Assembly (NCBI GenBank): GCA_902805845.1
Contig: CADCUI010000066.1
Coordinates: 1 to 64,000, forward strand
Length of the DNA: 64,000 bases
Direction of reading: 5' to 3'
DNA from: an uncultured Nocardioidaceae bacterium
Lineage (GTDB): Bacteria; Actinomycetota; Actinomycetes; Propionibacteriales; Nocardioidaceae
Shown here: piece by piece, positions 1-8,582 of the stretch
Layout: every line of letters starts with the position of its first letter
Numbering within the stretch: the stretch's first letter is position 1
Made by a program: the position numbers and the translations under genes
The notes under the pieces: model-generated
Database searches by the model: none
Seen by the model: the letters and a program-made list of their open reading frames with translations, nothing else
Told to the model about the DNA's origin: nothing

Positions 1-879
1 GCCTTTGCGTATCGTCCAGGCCCGGGCCTCCTTGGGTCCGGCCGTCAGGTAGGTCTGCAGCCCCAGGGTGTCGAAACCGACCCGCGCCAGGACGTCGAGA
101 CCCGGCTCGTCGATCCCCATCTCGGCCAGCATCTCCCGGGCTTCCGCCTCGTCGTCCAGCTCCACGAGCTCGGACTCGAACTTCGCGTCGAGGAAGATGG
201 CCTCGGCAGGCGCCACCAACGCCTGCATCTTGTCCTTGAGCGACTCGTCGGCCAGCTCGTCGGCGTCGCAGTTGAAGACGTAGATGTAGGGCTTGGCCGT
301 GAGCAGCATGAGCTCCCGGACGAGGGCACGGTCGATCGACGTGGCGATGATCGGCGTACCAGCCTCGAGCGCTGCCTGCGCCTCCTTCGCGGCGGCGAGG
401 TTGGCTGCGAGCTCCTTCTTGCCGCGCGCCTCCTTCTCCAGTCGCGGTACCGCCTTGTCGACGGTCTGCAGGTCGGCGAGGATCATCTCCGTCTGGATGA
501 TCGAGATGTCGGATGCCGGGTCGACCGTGCCTTCGACGTGGGTGACGTCCTCGTCACGGAACACCCGCGTCACCTGGCAGATCGCGTCGGACTCGCGGAT
601 GTGGGACAGGAACTTGTTGCCGAGGCCCTCCCCCTCCGAGGCGCCCTTCACGATTCCTGCGATGTCGACGAACTGGACGGTTGCCGGGACGACCTTCTCG
701 GACTTGAAGAGGTCCGCCAGGACGGCCAGCCGACCGTCGGGCACGCCCACCACACCGACGTTGGGCTCGATGGTGGCGAAGGGGTAGTTCGCCGCGAGCA
801 CGTCGTTGCGCGTCAGCGCGTTGAACAACGTCGACTTGCCTGCGTTGGGAAGTCCGACGATGCCGATGGTGAGAGCCAC
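1..879 (-). CDS. ychF: Ribosome-associated ATPase YchF, 3' end outside window
   Basis: Obg-family P-loop ATPase that binds ribosomes and prefers ATP over GTP. The start GTG gives MALTIGIVGLPNAGKST, with the P-loop GLPNAGKS at residues 9-16, followed by the switch-region segment NYPFATIEPNVGVV typical of YchF. The 293 codons present cover the G domain and helical insert; family members are about 360 residues, so most of the C-terminal TGS domain lies off the left edge. A TAGACT hexamer (888-893) lies 8 nt before the start, suggesting a very short or absent leader. The next gene upstream is on the same strand, with about 50 bp between them. The identity is firm. Confidence 0.96.
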   Translation of the reverse strand, partial: MALTIGIVGLPNAGKSTLFNALTRNDVLAANYPFATIEPNVGVVGVPDGRLAVLADLFKSEKVVPATVQFVDIAGIVKGASEGEGLGNKFLSHIRESDAICQVTRVFRDEDVTHVEGTVDPASDISIIQTEMILADLQTVDKAVPRLEKEARGKKELAANLAAAKEAQAALEAGTPIIATSIDRALVRELMLLTAKPYIYVFNCDADELADESLKDKMQALVAPAEAIFLDAKFESELVELDDEAEAREMLAEMGIDEPGLDVLARVGFDTLGLQTYLTAGPKEARAWTIRKG

Positions 880-929
880 GGGGGGCGAGTCTACGTCGGC
901 CGCAGGGGCCGCCGTCGTGAGTGGTCCGG

Positions 930-2270
930 CTACGTCGAGCTGATGCCGATGCGACCCGAGCGGAACGCGTCGACGAAGAGTGCGTGGTCGCGGCGTACCT
1001 GGGTCGCGTACTCCAGAGCGAACTCGGTCACCGCCGCCACGAACGCCTTGCGCCGGCTCTGCAGGCCGTCCGCCACCGCCTTCTCGACCTGGAAACCGAC
1101 CAGTGTCTGGTCGCTGTCCTCGTCAGAGGCGCAGTGGATCTTCGCCGTCGCCCGCCCGAGCTGCTCGGCCACCGACGACATCGCGTCGGGCTCGTTCAGC
1201 TCGCCCCAGTCGAGGTCGACCTCGTAGGGCGAGATCTCCGAGACGACGTAGCCGATGCCGTCCACCGTCGTCCAGCCGAGCAGCGGGTCGGTGTGGGACT
1301 GCAGCGCGCGCTGGCTGACCGCCGTGCGGTGCGCCTCGTTGTCGAAGTAGCTCTCCACCTTGGACCGGTCGACGAAACGGCTGACCGCCGGCACGTTGGC
1401 CTGCTTCATGCTCAGCACCACGTCGTTGTCCAGGGACTGGTTGAAGCCCTCGACGAGCACGTTGTACGCCGGGAGCCCGGCGCTGCCGATGCCGAAGCCC
1501 GACTTCCCGACGATGTCGCGGACGTCGTAGAACAGCCGTCGGTCGATCCGCTTGGACTCCGGGATCGTCTCGAGGTACCCGGCGAACGCCGCGTCGATCT
1601 TGCGTCGCTCGCTCCGCCCGAGGTGCCGCATGCCGCTGCCCTCGCGGAAGAGCCGCACACCGGTCTCGGCCGACGTGGCCTTGTCCAGCATGGCGATCCG
1701 GCTCTTGAGCCGCGCCTTCTGCAACAGGTCCCAGACGGGCCCTTCGGTGTTGTCCAGGTACAGCCCGAAGTCGTCGTCGGTCTCCGACGTGATGTAGTGG
1801 CTGACCTGCGCCAGGTAGCCGCGCAGGTAGCGGCCGACCATGGCGCGGACATCCTTCTCGGGAAGCGCCTTGCGCCAAGCCATGAGGGCGAGGCTGGCGG
1901 TGAACCGCTGGAGGTCCCAGGTGTAGTGGCCGATGTATGCCTCGTCGAAGTCGTTGACGTCGAACACGAGCCTGCCGTCGGAGTTCATGTAGGTCCCGAA
2001 GTTCTCCGCGTGCAGGTCACCATGGATCCAGATGGCGCTGCTCTGCTCGTTGACCCACTCGTCGTCGGCCCAGCTTTCCCCCCAGCGCCCGTCCCCCGTG
2101 ACGTCGGCGTAGAACAGTGGGGCGCTGCCGCGGTAGAAGGCGAACGGGTCCATCGCCATCTTGCGGTACTTCACGCGGAAGGCCGCGGGGTCCGACTCCA
2201 TGAGCGGGGCGAACGCCTCGGTCAGCACCTCGATGATCCGCTGGCTGCGCTGTTCGTCCGCCTGTGACAT
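930..2270 (-). CDS. DUF2252 family protein (aminoglycoside-phosphotransferase-like fold)
   Basis: 446-residue soluble protein of the DUF2252 family. The motif WIHGDLHAENFGTY about a quarter of the way in resembles the HGDxHxxN catalytic loop of APH/choline-kinase-like enzymes, and FDVNDFDEA resembles the metal-binding aspartate region that follows. This suggests a phosphotransferase-type fold, but the substrate of the family is unknown to me. No signal peptide or membrane segment is visible. The reading frame is open upstream to 2354, but the MSQADEQ start at 2270 avoids overlap with the divergent xth promoter and gives a natural N-terminus. A GAGAGT hexamer lies 6 nt before this start. The family is confident, the function is not. 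Confidence 0.85.
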   Translation of the reverse strand: MSQADEQRSQRIIEVLTEAFAPLMESDPAAFRVKYRKMAMDPFAFYRGSAPLFYADVTGDGRWGESWADDEWVNEQSSAIWIHGDLHAENFGTYMNSDGRLVFDVNDFDEAYIGHYTWDLQRFTASLALMAWRKALPEKDVRAMVGRYLRGYLAQVSHYITSETDDDFGLYLDNTEGPVWDLLQKARLKSRIAMLDKATSAETGVRLFREGSGMRHLGRSERRKIDAAFAGYLETIPESKRIDRRLFYDVRDIVGKSGFGIGSAGLPAYNVLVEGFNQSLDNDVVLSMKQANVPAVSRFVDRSKVESYFDNEAHRTAVSQRALQSHTDPLLGWTTVDGIGYVVSEISPYEVDLDWGELNEPDAMSSVAEQLGRATAKIHCASDEDSDQTLVGFQVEKAVADGLQSRRKAFVAAVTEFALEYATQVRRDHALFVDAFRSGRIGISST

Positions 2271-2344
2271 GGCCCGACTCTCTCGTCTCGCGGTCGGCGC
2301 TGTCGACCCCGCCGGCCGTCCGAGCCCGTCGACCCGCTCGGCGG

Positions 2345-2350
2345 TAGCCT
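2345..2350 (+). promoter_or_regulatory. Candidate -10 box (TAGCCT) of xth, leaderless
   Basis: A TAnnnT hexamer ends exactly 6 nt before the GTG of xth, so transcription would begin at or next to the start codon. No Shine-Dalgarno-like sequence precedes the gene. No convincing -35 is visible. Confidence 0.5.
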
Positions 2351-2356
2351 CCACTC

Positions 2357-3148
2357 GTGCGGCTGGCCACCTGGAACGTCAACTCGATCCGCTCCCGGAT
2401 CGACCGGGTCGAGGCGTTCCTGCAGCGCCATGACATCGACGTGCTCGCGCTGCAGGAGACCAAGGCCCGCGACGACCAGTTCCCCATGATGGGGCTGGAC
2501 GCGATGGGCTACGAGGTCGCGTCGTACGGCCTCGACCAGTGGAACGGGGTGGCCGTCGTGTCCCGCGTCGGTCTCACCGACGTCGAGCTCGGCTTCGAGG
2601 GGATGCCGTCGTACGGCGAGCCGCCGGCCGTCGAGGCGAGGGCTGTGGGAGCGACCTGCGGCGGCATCCGGATGTGGTCCCTCTACGTGCCGAACGGGCG
2701 GGCCGTCGGCGACCCGCACCTCGACTACAAGCTGCGCTGGCTGGGCGCTCTGCGGCATGCGGCGGCCACCTGGCGGGAGCACCAGCCCGACCTTCCGACC
2801 GCACTGGCCGGCGACTGGAACATCGCACCCACCGACGAGGACGTCTGGGACATGGCCGTCTTCGCCAAGAGCACCCACATCACCCCGCCGGAGCGGGCGG
2901 CCTTCCAGGCTGTCGTCGACGCCGGCTTCGCCGACCTCGTGCGCCCCTACGTGACCGGTCCTGAGGGTTTCACCTACTGGGACTACTACCGGCAGCGCTT
3001 CGAGCGGAACAAGGGCATGCGCATCGACTTCGTGCTTGGGTCCCCGACGCTGCAGAGTCGGGTGACGCACGCCTTCGTCGACCGGGATGCCCGGGCCGGC
3101 AAGGGAGCCAGCGACCACGCGCCGATCGTCGTCGAGCTGGCCGACTGA
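2357..3148 (+). CDS. xth: Exodeoxyribonuclease III (AP endonuclease)
   Basis: 263-residue enzyme of the exonuclease-endonuclease-phosphatase fold. It cleaves abasic sites and degrades 3' ends in base-excision repair. The N-terminus RLATWNVNSIRSRIDRVEAF, the metal-binding glutamate in LALQETKARDDQFP, the GDWNIAPTDEDVWD segment and the C-terminal GASDHAPIVVEL (Asp-His pair) are all present in order. The length matches the family (about 260-270). The GTG start is supported by the -10-like TAGCCT 6 nt upstream. It is divergent from the DUF2252 gene and is followed by rmuC, another DNA-maintenance gene. Confidence 0.96.
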   Translation: MRLATWNVNSIRSRIDRVEAFLQRHDIDVLALQETKARDDQFPMMGLDAMGYEVASYGLDQWNGVAVVSRVGLTDVELGFEGMPSYGEPPAVEARAVGATCGGIRMWSLYVPNGRAVGDPHLDYKLRWLGALRHAAATWREHQPDLPTALAGDWNIAPTDEDVWDMAVFAKSTHITPPERAAFQAVVDAGFADLVRPYVTGPEGFTYWDYYRQRFERNKGMRIDFVLGSPTLQSRVTHAFVDRDARAGKGASDHAPIVVELAD

Positions 3149-3199
3149 TCGACGGGGCGGCGGCCCGGTTCTGTCGGTGCCGTCCGGCAGCCTGTCGGC

Positions 3200-4327
3200 A
3201 TGGATGTCACCACCATCGTCGCGCTGCTCCTCGCGCTCGCCGCCGGAGTGGCTGCCGGGCTGCTCATCGGCATGTCGTCGTCCCGGGGCCGCGACGACGA
3301 CACGGCCCGCCGCGTCCTCGAGTCCGGCGCCGCCGAGCGCGCCGTGGTGGAGCACGGTCTCGCCGGTCTCCAGGAGCAGGTGCGCGCGCTCAGCGAGCAG
3401 CGGGTCTCCTGGCAGGCCCAGCTGGCGCAGCAGGTCGCCGACGTGCGCCACAGCACCGACCAGCTGCGGCGCGAGACCGGTTCCCTCGCCACGGCGCTGC
3501 GCCGGCCGCAGGTCCGCGGTCGCTGGGGTGAGCTCCACCTGCGCCGTGCCGTGGAGCTCGCCGGGCTGGTGTCGCGCTGCGACTTCGAGGAGCAGGTCAC
3601 CGTGCGCGACGGCGACCACGCTGCCCTGCGCCCGGACCTGGTGGTCCGGCTGGCCGGTGGCAAGCAGGTGGTGGTCGACGCGAAGGTGCCCCTCGACGCC
3701 TTCCTGGACGTGACCGAGTGCGACGACGAGGACGAGCGGGCCGCGCACGCCACCCGCCACGCCCGGCAGTTCCGTCAGCACGTGGACGCTCTTGCCGGCA
3801 AGGCCTACTGGCGGGCGTTCGCCAGCAGCCCTGAGTTCGTCGTGCTGTTCGTGCCCGGGGAGGCCTTCCTCTCCTGCGCGCTCGAGGCCGACCCGCTGCT
3901 CATCGAGTACGCCGCCGAGCGCAAGGTCGTCCTGGCGACCCCGACCACGCTCATCGCCCTTCTGCGCACCGTCGCCCACGCCTGGACCCAGGAGGCGCTG
4001 GCCGAGCGGGCCCAGGAGGTGCACCGCCTCGGTCGTGAGCTGCACGAGCGGCTCTGCACCATGGGCAGCCACGTCGACAAGGTCGGTCGGGCCCTCGGTG
4101 CGGCAGTCACCTCGTACAACCAGGCCGTGGGGTCGCTGGAGAGCCGGGTCCTGGTGACCGCACGCCGGCTCAACGACCTCCAGGTGACCGACGAGGAGCT
4201 CGTCCCTCCGAGGCAGGTCGAGGTCGCCCCCCGATCGCCGTCGACCCTGGAGCTGGTGGAGGACCACCGCTCCGGCGTCTCGGCCGACGGGCCGGGCATC
4301 GGCGTGGCGTCGGAGGAGACGGCCTGA
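3200..4327 (+). CDS. rmuC: DNA recombination protein RmuC
   Basis: 375-residue RmuC-family protein, implicated in limiting inversions and rearrangements at repeats. An N-terminal membrane anchor (residues about 3-25, VTTIVALLLALAAGVAAGLL) is followed by a coiled-coil-prone stretch (about 30-95) and then the nuclease-like RmuC domain with VRGRWGELHLRRAVELAG, VVVDAKVPLDAFL and FVPGEAFLSCALEADP. The C-terminal tail is acidic and low in complexity. A CAGCCT hexamer lies 6 nt before the ATG, a degenerate version of the -10 geometry seen at neighbouring genes. The family assignment is firm; the biochemical activity of RmuC proteins is less settled. Confidence 0.93.
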   Translation: MDVTTIVALLLALAAGVAAGLLIGMSSSRGRDDDTARRVLESGAAERAVVEHGLAGLQEQVRALSEQRVSWQAQLAQQVADVRHSTDQLRRETGSLATALRRPQVRGRWGELHLRRAVELAGLVSRCDFEEQVTVRDGDHAALRPDLVVRLAGGKQVVVDAKVPLDAFLDVTECDDEDERAAHATRHARQFRQHVDALAGKAYWRAFASSPEFVVLFVPGEAFLSCALEADPLLIEYAAERKVVLATPTTLIALLRTVAHAWTQEALAERAQEVHRLGRELHERLCTMGSHVDKVGRALGAAVTSYNQAVGSLESRVLVTARRLNDLQVTDEELVPPRQVEVAPRSPSTLELVEDHRSGVSADGPGIGVASEETA

Positions 4328-4334
4328 CCGGCTC

Positions 4335-4340
4335 TAACTT
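4335..4340 (+). promoter_or_regulatory. Candidate -10 box (TAACTT) of the DUF6542 gene, leaderless
   Basis: TAnnnT hexamer ending 6 nt before the GTG start at 4347. It overlaps the region just after the rmuC stop codon, so the gene probably has its own promoter. Confidence 0.45.
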
Positions 4341-4346
4341 GTCCCC

Positions 4347-4901
4347 GTGCCCAGCCGGACGCAGGCCCCGAGCAGTTCCGGTCCCGGCGTGCCCGGAGCT
4401 GCCGGCTCCACCGCCGCTCCCACGCCGCCCCCCTCCGCGCCGGCTCCGACAGCGCCTCAGCGGACGCTGTGGGTGCAAGGTCACCACCCCGGCCGGCTCG
4501 TCGTCCGGGCCGCCACCATCGGCCTCGTGCTCGTGGCCCTGGCCAGCCTGCCGTTCGGCAACCGCATCGGCGTCGTGTTCGACGTCGCGTTCGTCGTCGT
4601 CTGCGTGGCTGCGGCGCTGTGGGTGCGTCCGAGCGACTTCTTCACCGTGGGCGTGCTCCCACCCCTGCTGCTCGCCTTCGTCGTCGTGGCGCTCGCCTAC
4701 CTCGACCGCGGCGCCGTGGCGCGCGCTGACGACCCGCTGGTCCAGGCGGTCGTCTCCGGGCTGGCGCACCACTCGGTGGCGTTGGTCACCGGCTACGGCC
4801 TCACGCTGCTCGTCCTGGCCCTGCGGCAGGTGGCCGTGCGCAACGGCGGCGCGCTCCGCCCGCTCCAGGGTCGGGCCCGGAGCTCCAGCGGCGTCAGCTG
4901 A
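4347..4901 (+). CDS. DUF6542-type small membrane protein
   Basis: 184-residue integral membrane protein. A proline/alanine-rich cytoplasmic N-terminus (about 40 residues) precedes WVQGHHPGRLVVRAATIG, then three or four hydrophobic helices (about 52-72, 74-92, 97-118 and 145-163). Proteins of this kind, with the Gly-His-His-Pro-Gly entry motif, sit beside rmuC, ispH and xseA in many actinobacteria and are catalogued as DUF6542. No catalytic motif is visible and no function can be assigned. The GTG start is supported by TAACTT 6 nt upstream. It converges with ispH. Confidence 0.8.
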   Translation: MPSRTQAPSSSGPGVPGAAGSTAAPTPPPSAPAPTAPQRTLWVQGHHPGRLVVRAATIGLVLVALASLPFGNRIGVVFDVAFVVVCVAAALWVRPSDFFTVGVLPPLLLAFVVVALAYLDRGAVARADDPLVQAVVSGLAHHSVALVTGYGLTLLVLALRQVAVRNGGALRPLQGRARSSSGVS

Positions 4902-4908
4902 TACGGGT

Positions 4909-4920
4909 CGAACGCGTTCG
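4909..4920. repeat. 12-bp palindrome between convergent genes
   Basis: CGAACGCGTTCG is a perfect palindrome in the 37-bp gap between the ends of the DUF6542 gene and ispH. It could be part of a bidirectional terminator, but no T-tract follows. Confidence 0.3.
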
Positions 4921-4938
4921 CTCGTCCCGTGGCCTGAT

Positions 4939-5952
4939 TCAGGCCCGCGCCTTCTCGGCCGCCCGCAGGTCGCGCCGCAGCTCCGGCGGCAGCGCGAACG
5001 TCAGTGACTCCTCCGCCGTACGCACGGCGCGGGCGTCGGGGTAGCCGCGATCGGCAAGGAACCGCAGGACGCCGTCGACGAGCTCCTCAGGCACCGACGC
5101 ACCCGAGGTGACGCTCACCGTCCGCACGCCCTCGAGCCAGGCTTCGTCGATCTCGCCGGCGTCGTCGACCCGGTGCGCTGCTCGGGCCCCCGCCTCCAGC
5201 GCGACCTCGACGAGGCGCACGGAGTTCGAGGAGTTGCCCGAGCCGACGACGATCACGAGGTCGGCACCGCGGGCGACCTCCTTGACCGCGATCTGCCGGT
5301 TCTGGGTGGCGTAGCAGATGTCGTCCGACGGCGGGTCCAACAGCTGCGGGAACCGCTCGCGGAGCGCGGCCACCACCGACATGGTCTCGTCCACCGACAG
5401 CGTCGTCTGTGACAGCCACGCCACCCTGGCCGGGTCACGGACCTCGACGCGGGCCACGTCCTGGGGGGTCTCGACGAGCTGGATGTGCCCCGGTGCCTCC
5501 CCCGCCGTGCCCTCGACCTCCTCGTGGCCGGCGTGACCGATGAGCAGGATGTCGTAGTCCTCGGTGGCGAACCGGCGCGCCTCGTGGTGCACCTTGGTGA
5601 CCAGGGGGCAGGTGGCGTCGATGGTCTTGAGACCCCGCTCGGCCGCCTGCTGGTGCACCATCGGCGAGACCCCGTGCGCGGAGAAGACGACCGTCGCGCC
5701 GGCAGGCACCTCGTCCAGCTCCTCGACGAAGATCGCCCCTCGCTGCTCGAGGCCTTCCACGACGTGCTTGTTGTGCACGATCTGCTTGCGGACGTAGACC
5801 GGTGCGCCGTAGAGGTCCAGCGCCTTCTCGACGGTGATGACGGCACGGTCCACCCCCGCGCAGTAGCCACGCGGGGCCGCCAGCAGGACGGCGCGGTCCT
5901 CCGCGTCGCCCGTGTCCAGGACAGGGGGCATCCCCAGGTCGGCCGTGGTCAT
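4939..5952 (-). CDS. ispH: 4-hydroxy-3-methylbut-2-enyl diphosphate reductase
   Basis: Iron-sulfur enzyme of the last step of the MEP isoprenoid pathway, making IPP and DMAPP. The 337-residue protein has the three cluster cysteines in [29 protein letters not shown] and [10 protein letters not shown], the [13 protein letters not shown] segment, and the C-terminal [14 protein letters not shown]. The frame is open far upstream across xseA, but the start at 5952 ([10 protein letters not shown]) is supported by TACGAT exactly 6 nt upstream and leaves a 36-bp divergent promoter gap to xseA. Its product feeds UppS (27578-28354) among others. Confidence 0.96.
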   Translation of the reverse strand: MTTADLGMPPVLDTGDAEDRAVLLAAPRGYCAGVDRAVITVEKALDLYGAPVYVRKQIVHNKHVVEGLEQRGAIFVEELDEVPAGATVVFSAHGVSPMVHQQAAERGLKTIDATCPLVTKVHHEARRFATEDYDILLIGHAGHEEVEGTAGEAPGHIQLVETPQDVARVEVRDPARVAWLSQTTLSVDETMSVVAALRERFPQLLDPPSDDICYATQNRQIAVKEVARGADLVIVVGSGNSSNSVRLVEVALEAGARAAHRVDDAGEIDEAWLEGVRTVSVTSGASVPEELVDGVLRFLADRGYPDARAVRTAEESLTFALPPELRRDLRAAEKARA

Positions 5953-5958
5953 GCCTCG

Positions 5959-5964
5959 ATCGTA
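5959..5964 (-). promoter_or_regulatory. Candidate -10 box (TACGAT) of ispH, leaderless
   Basis: Read on the minus strand this is TACGAT, ending 6 nt before the ispH ATG. It shares a 36-bp divergent gap with the xseA -10 candidate at 5977-5982, so the two promoters must interleave. Confidence 0.5.
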
Positions 5965-5976
5965 GAAGGTCGCCGT

Positions 5977-5982
5977 TAGGGT
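5977..5982 (+). promoter_or_regulatory. Candidate -10 box (TAGGGT) of xseA-xseB, leaderless
   Basis: TAGGGT ends 6 nt before the GTG start of xseA; no Shine-Dalgarno-like sequence is present. Confidence 0.5.
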
Positions 5983-5988
5983 GCCCGA

Positions 5989-7272
5989 GTGGCGCTGCAG
6001 ACCAGTCCCCAGCAACCGGCCCCGGTGCGGCAGATCGCCACGCTCCTGGCCGGCTACATCGACCGGCTGGGGGCGGTGTGGGTCGAGGGACAGATCGCGC
6101 AGCTCAACCGTCGCCAGGGCATGTCGACCGTCTTCCTCACGCTGCGCGACCCGCTCGGTGACATGTCGGTGACGGTGACCTGCAGCCGTCAGGTCGTCGA
6201 CTCCGCCGACCCTCCCGTCGTCGAGGGCGCCAGCGTGGTCGTCCACGGGCGGCCCAGGTTCTACGCCAACCGGGGCACGCTGAGCCTGGTCGTCGACGAG
6301 ATCCGCATGGTGGGACTCGGCGAGCTCCTCGCCCGGCTCGAACGGCGGCGTCAGCTGCTGGCGGCCGAGGGACTCTTCGCACGCGAGCGCAAGCAGCGGC
6401 TGCCCTTCCTGCCGCGCCGGATCGGGCTCGTGACCGCCCGCGGGTCGGCGGCCGAGCGGGACGTGACGGAGAACGCCCGCCGCCGGTGGCCGGCGGTCGC
6501 CTTCGCCACGGCCTACGCCAGCATGCAGGGACCGAACTGCTGCCGCGAGGTCATCGAGGCACTTCACCGGCTCGACCGCGACACGGCGGTCGACGTGATC
6601 GTGGTCGCGCGGGGCGGCGGGTCGGTGGAGGATCTGCTGCCGTTCTCCGACGAGGGGATGGTCCGGGCCGTCGCCGGCCTCGGTACGCCGGTGGTCTCGG
6701 CGATCGGCCACGAGCCCGACACCCCGATGCTCGACCTGGTCGCCGACGTCCGGGCCTCCACGCCCACCGACGCCGCCAAGCTCGTGGTGCCCGACGTGCA
6801 GGAAGAGGTACGTCGCGTCGAGCAGCTGCGTGACCGCTCCCGGCACGTCGTCGGCACGTGGCTGCGCCACGAGCACACCCAGCTGGCGGCGTTGAGGGCC
6901 CGCCCCACCCTCGCGGACCCCTACCGCACGCTCGACGACCGGGTCGCGGAGGTCGGACGGCTCGTCGACCGGTCCCGTCGTACCCTCGGCCACGGCTTGG
7001 ACCGGGGCCAGGACGACCTCGGCCACGCCCGTGCCCGGGTCCGGGCACTGTCCCCGCTCGAGACCTTGCGGCGGGGCTACGCGGTGCTCCAGGACAGCGA
7101 CGGTCACGTGGTGGCAGGGGTGGGCGCCGCGCCCGTGGGGAGCGCCCTCAGCGCCCGGGTGGCCGACGGCCGCCTCGACGTGAGGGTCGTCTCGGCCCGT
7201 TCCGACGGGCCGGAGTCGTCAGCCAGTGACCCGACGCCGGTCGCGGCGTCCGAGGGGAGCGAGGGCAGCTGA
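5989..7272 (+). CDS. xseA: Exodeoxyribonuclease VII large subunit
   Basis: 427-residue catalytic subunit of exonuclease VII, which degrades single-stranded DNA in both directions. The N-terminal OB-fold (about residues 15-105, with [15 protein letters not shown] and [11 protein letters not shown]) is followed by the catalytic domain with [38 protein letters not shown] and [20 protein letters not shown] basic/coiled-coil segment and the C-terminal [11 protein letters not shown] element complete the protein. The GTG start is supported by the -10-like hexamer 6 nt upstream. Its stop overlaps the ATG of xseB by one base (TGATG), indicating translational coupling. Confidence 0.96.
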   Translation: MALQTSPQQPAPVRQIATLLAGYIDRLGAVWVEGQIAQLNRRQGMSTVFLTLRDPLGDMSVTVTCSRQVVDSADPPVVEGASVVVHGRPRFYANRGTLSLVVDEIRMVGLGELLARLERRRQLLAAEGLFARERKQRLPFLPRRIGLVTARGSAAERDVTENARRRWPAVAFATAYASMQGPNCCREVIEALHRLDRDTAVDVIVVARGGGSVEDLLPFSDEGMVRAVAGLGTPVVSAIGHEPDTPMLDLVADVRASTPTDAAKLVVPDVQEEVRRVEQLRDRSRHVVGTWLRHEHTQLAALRARPTLADPYRTLDDRVAEVGRLVDRSRRTLGHGLDRGQDDLGHARARVRALSPLETLRRGYAVLQDSDGHVVAGVGAAPVGSALSARVADGRLDVRVVSARSDGPESSASDPTPVAASEGSEGS

Positions 7273-7475
7273 TGGCCGAGGAGTCGCTGGGGTACGAGGA
7301 AGCGCGCGACGAGCTGATCGAGGTGGTCCGTGCCCTGGAGCAGGGCGGGATCACGCTCGAGGAGTCACTGGCGCTCTGGGAGCGCGGGGAGCGGCTCGCG
7401 CAGATCTGCCAGGACTGGCTGGACGGCGCCCGGAAGCGCCTCGACGCGGTTCTCGCGGAGCGCGACGACAGCTGA
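7272..7475 (+). CDS. xseB: Exodeoxyribonuclease VII small subunit
   Basis: 67-residue small subunit that assembles along the coiled-coil of XseA. LGYEEARDELIEVVRALEQGGITLEESLALWERGERLAQICQ contains the family's conserved two-helix pattern (E-E-S-L-x-L-W-E-R-G-E). Its length is usual for the family. Cotranscribed with xseA through a one-base stop/start overlap. A cluster of the 22-bp dispersed repeat begins 12 bp after its stop codon. Confidence 0.95.
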   Translation: MAEESLGYEEARDELIEVVRALEQGGITLEESLALWERGERLAQICQDWLDGARKRLDAVLAERDDS

Positions 7476-7486
7476 GCCGACGGCCT

Positions 7487-7529
7487 GCATCGTGGGCGGG
7501 TCGGCCAGACATCGTGGGCGGGTCGGCGG
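7487..7529 (+). repeat. Dispersed 22-bp repeat cluster R1 (two units)
   Basis: Two tandem units with the core GGGCGGGTCGGCCAGACAT, forward orientation, filling the gap between the convergent ends of xseB and the DUF4245 gene. One of seven clusters in the window. Confidence 0.85.
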
Positions 7530-7535
7530 AGGGGG

Positions 7536-8063
7536 TCACTCCAGGGTGGCGATGAAGTCCTCGAGCGTCGCCTGCGGCACGGGACCGACGACCAGCGTGG
7601 TGACGGCCGGCTGTTCACGCACGAGCGCCCGGTCGTCGTCGGGAGCGGTCCACGTCTCCCACGCGACCCCCGCGACGGTCACGTCCTCACCTTGCTGGGC
7701 ATCCTCGCCGACGAACTCCTCCACCATGGTGCCGGCCGACTCGTCGGCCTGCTCGAGCCCGACGTACCGGCGGTCGTCGGTCAGGAAGCCGACGTGCCAG
7801 GCCTGGTCCCTGACGTTCTCGAAGCGGACGCTCGTCGCGATCCAGCCCTCCGGCAGCCGCCGGGGCGCGAGCAACGGAAAGCGTGCCTCCTCGCGGGCGA
7901 ACCGCGCCGGTGAGCGGTAGTCGACGGACTTGACCGGGTCAGCGGGGTCGTTGCGGTTCAGGTCTCGAAACGTGACGAACAGCGCGACGACCCCCAGCAG
8001 CACCACCATCGCGCCGACCATGCCGCGGAAGGACCGCTGGTACCGCCCGGGCTGCTCGCTCAT
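7536..8063 (-). CDS. DUF4245 family membrane-anchored protein
   Basis: 175-residue protein: short cytoplasmic N-terminus, one membrane helix (about residues 14-32, MVGAMVVLLGVVALFVTF), then an extracytoplasmic domain of about 135 residues with RFPLLAPRRLPEGWIATSVRF, VGFLTDDRRYVGLEQ and VAWETWTAPDDDRALVR. This is the pattern of the actinobacterial DUF4245 family, often encoded near xseAB, ispH and glpX. Function unknown. MSEQPGRYQRSF was taken as the start because the upstream extension has no homologous character and AACAAT lies 6 nt before this ATG. Confidence 0.85.
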   Translation of the reverse strand: MSEQPGRYQRSFRGMVGAMVVLLGVVALFVTFRDLNRNDPADPVKSVDYRSPARFAREEARFPLLAPRRLPEGWIATSVRFENVRDQAWHVGFLTDDRRYVGLEQADESAGTMVEEFVGEDAQQGEDVTVAGVAWETWTAPDDDRALVREQPAVTTLVVGPVPQATLEDFIATLE

Positions 8064-8119
8064 GGCCTCATTGTTCCAGCGCCCGCCAGCCGCTCCGTGC
8101 ACTGGCGCCGACTCGGCAA

Positions 8120-8162
8120 CCGCATTTGCGGCATCGGGTGGCGGAAACAGCCGCATTTGCGG
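8120..8162 (+). promoter_or_regulatory. Twin palindromes upstream of the molybdate module
   Basis: Two identical copies of CCGCATTTGCGG (8120-8131 and 8151-8162), each an inverted repeat CCGCA-TT-TGCGG, lie 31 bp apart start to start, about three helical turns, so they face the same side of the DNA. The second ends 12 bp before the GTG of the HTH-TOBE gene. An AACACT hexamer at 8163-8168 sits 6 nt before that GTG. The simplest reading is an operator pair for the HTH-TOBE protein itself. Confidence 0.65.
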
Positions 8163-8174
8163 AACACTCGCCGG

Positions 8175-8582
8175 GTGACTGCCTACCGGGTCAGTGAGGC
8201 CGCAGCGGTGCTCGGCGTGAGCGACGACACGCTGAGACGCTGGGTCGAGGCCGGCCGCGTGTCCTCCACCAGCGGTCCGGACGGGCGCACCGTCATCCCG
8301 GCGCCCGCCCTCGCGGACCTCGCCCGGACCCTGTCCGAGGACAGGCCCCAGGGGCTCCTCGACCCGAGCCGCGCTGCGGCGGTCAGTGCGCGCAACCGGA
8401 TGCGCGGCATCGTCACCCGCGTCGTGAAGGACACGGTCATGGCGCAGGTGGAGCTGGTGTGCGGCCCCTACCGCGTCGTCTCGCTGATGAGTGCCGAAGC
8501 CGCCGACGAGCTGGGGCTGGAGCCCGGTGTCATCGCGATCGCCTCGGTGAAGTCCACCAACGTCGTCGTGGAGCTGCCGTGA
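8175..8582 (+). CDS. HTH-TOBE molybdate-responsive regulator (MerR/excisionase-type HTH)
   Basis: 135-residue protein. The N-terminal winged helix-turn-helix (YRVSEAAAVLGVSDDTLRRW, about residues 4-23) is of the MerR/HTH_17 type and is followed by a C-terminal TOBE/Mop-like domain (about 75-135, MRGIVTRVVKDTVMAQVELV through VIAIASVKSTNVVVEL), a fold that binds molybdate or tungstate oxyanions. The position directly before modABC, with a 4-base overlap (GTGA) to modA, supports a molybdate-sensing role. The frame is open to 8097, but GTG 8175 was chosen because the palindromes would otherwise lie inside the gene and AACACT sits 6 nt upstream. Confidence 0.85.
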   Translation: MTAYRVSEAAAVLGVSDDTLRRWVEAGRVSSTSGPDGRTVIPAPALADLARTLSEDRPQGLLDPSRAAAVSARNRMRGIVTRVVKDTVMAQVELVCGPYRVVSLMSAEAADELGLEPGVIAIASVKSTNVVVELP

